Shown one piece after another: positions 6,168 through 6,993 of a stretch of 6,993 nt of DNA; within the stretch, counting starts at the first letter, position 1, and every line of letters starts with the position of its first letter. The position numbers were made by a program, and so were the translations under genes. This DNA is from CACKLF01 sp002725175 (GTDB lineage: Bacteria; Pseudomonadota; Alphaproteobacteria; Rhodobacterales; Rhodobacteraceae), in the NCBI GenBank assembly GCA_002725175.2, contig PBQX02000082.1, forward strand, positions 1 to 6,993, read 5' to 3'. Under the pieces are notes generated by a model. That model did no database searches. It was not told the origin of the DNA and was given only the letters and a program-made list of their open reading frames with translations.

Positions 6168-6992
6168 TCAGGTATACGAAAATATTCTAAAAGTACGCAG
6201 CATAAAAATACCCCCTAAGCCTAAAGAGATTGCTGATATTAAAATTGCTACGAAGTAATCGTTATAATAATCAATTATGCTTCCGCTAATATAGGGCCCT
6301 AATATTTGGCCTATGCTAAAAAAAGTTGTTAAAATCGCGATGCTAGTAGTGGTGTTGCCTTTAAACCTGCTCCTTCCTTCCAGTAATGTTAATGACACTA
6401 TGCCAGGTATTCCAAATCCGAAAAAAATACATGAGATAATGATTAGAGGTGGACTTAAAATGAAAAAAAGCATTAAAGCCCCAAGTGCAGATACAAATGA
6501 TGATAAAAGTAAAGAAGTATCTACTGATGTTAGGTTACCAATCTTCTGCCAAAAAATAGCTGATGGAATGGCAGAAAGTCCTGCGATCAGCCAGGCTATA
6601 TTGCCTAAGAAATTCAAGTCTTGAGAGGATCGGAGAAAATCTGAAATAAATGTTCCGTAAATAATATAGCCAAAACCAAAAAAGGCGTAACCGATACACA
6701 AAAGGATAAAATTCCCATTTGTGTTGGGTTGCAAATCTAGAGTTTTTTTAGTTTTCTCTGGTTGTATCGGTGTTAATTTGATTACTGGAATAAAAAGAAT
6801 TAGGCATATTAAAGCCATGAATAACCATTGGCCTTTCCAGCTTATGTGAAAATGGTCACATGCCATTACGACGATTGAACTAAGTGCCATCCCTAATCCA
6901 AAACCTGAGAAGTGAGCTAACCTGAGGTCTGGAGAGCGAAACTTCTCTAATCTGGAGAAAACCAAACTTGTTCCACAGATTAAAACTACTGC
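6168..6992 (-). CDS. YbfB/YjiJ-like major facilitator transporter, N-terminus off window
   Basis: This is an inner-membrane secondary transporter of the major facilitator superfamily. The frame stays open to the right edge (reading AVVLICGTSL before the TTG at 6965), so the start is outside and 274 residues are visible of a usual 380-400. Hydrophobic segments are consistent with the end of TM4 through TM12. Two features point to the YbfB/YjiJ (MFS_4) group: LAHFSGFGLGMALSS near visible residue 25, matching the family's HF-G-G-G pattern, and GYAFFGFGYIIYGTFISDF at the start of the second half (TM7). A polar loop (QPEKTKKTLDLQPNTNG) separates the two halves, as is usual. The stop is a TGA at 6168. 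The family's substrates are largely unassigned (sugar or amino-acid-type efflux has been suggested for some), so no substrate is given. There is no visible link to the flagellar genes. Confidence 0.88.
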   Translation of the reverse strand, partial: AVVLICGTSLVFSRLEKFRSPDLRLAHFSGFGLGMALSSIVVMACDHFHISWKGQWLFMALICLILFIPVIKLTPIQPEKTKKTLDLQPNTNGNFILLCIGYAFFGFGYIIYGTFISDFLRSSQDLNFLGNIAWLIAGLSAIPSAIFWQKIGNLTSVDTSLLLSSFVSALGALMLFFILSPPLIIISCIFFGFGIPGIVSLTLLEGRSRFKGNTTTSIAILTTFFSIGQILGPYISGSIIDYYNDYFVAILISAISLGLGGIFMLRTFRIFSYT

Positions 6993-6993
6993 A

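Noticed and set aside
6313..6624. Plus-strand open frame opposite the transporter
   Set aside because: The opposite strand encodes consecutive membrane helices with family motifs; this is its complement.
6963..6965. TTG at 6965 as the transporter start
   Set aside because: The frame continues to the window edge with a hydrophobic segment, and the family needs about 100 more N-terminal residues.

Overview
The window looks like the end of a flagellar gene cluster in an AT-rich Gram-negative bacterium, followed by poorly characterised genes. An alphaproteobacterium is my best guess. It rests on the style of the very large FlgK and on the YbfB-type transporter, and no rRNA or other phylogenetic marker is present to confirm it. 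A marine low-GC lineage would fit but is speculation.

Layout. Positions 2-3109 (+) hold the 3' part of flgK, whose beginning lies off the left edge. Positions 3119-4405 (+) hold complete flgL, whose ribosome binding site overlaps the flgK stop codon, so the two are co-transcribed. These proteins (HAP1 and HAP3) form the junction between the flagellar hook and the filament. A convergent gene follows at 4412-5473 (-), encoding an unrecognised exported protein with four cysteines. This stretch is peppered with 25 single-base ambiguities that occur nowhere else in the window. Across a 115-bp divergent promoter region lies a 64-residue small protein (5589-5783, +). It converges, with a 2-bp gap, on an unrecognised protein of about 100 residues (5786-6088, -). 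The right end (6168-6992, -) is the C-terminal three quarters of a YbfB/YjiJ-like major facilitator transporter that runs off the edge.

FlgK and FlgL work together in the hook-filament junction. No functional link between them and the downstream genes can be seen; the strand switch after flgL suggests the flagellar operon ends there. I see no RNA genes, insertion sequences, CRISPR arrays, phage genes or convincing intrinsic terminators.

The most interesting structure is in the flagellar genes. The visible part of FlgK alone is about 1035 residues, roughly twice a standard full-length FlgK. It contains a diverged tandem duplication with a period of about 300 residues. Each copy appears to be built from two smaller beta-rich units resembling the flagellin/hook IN motif, and a related unit also sits in an enlarged central region of FlgL. 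This is an elaboration of a known structure, not evidence of a wholly new system.
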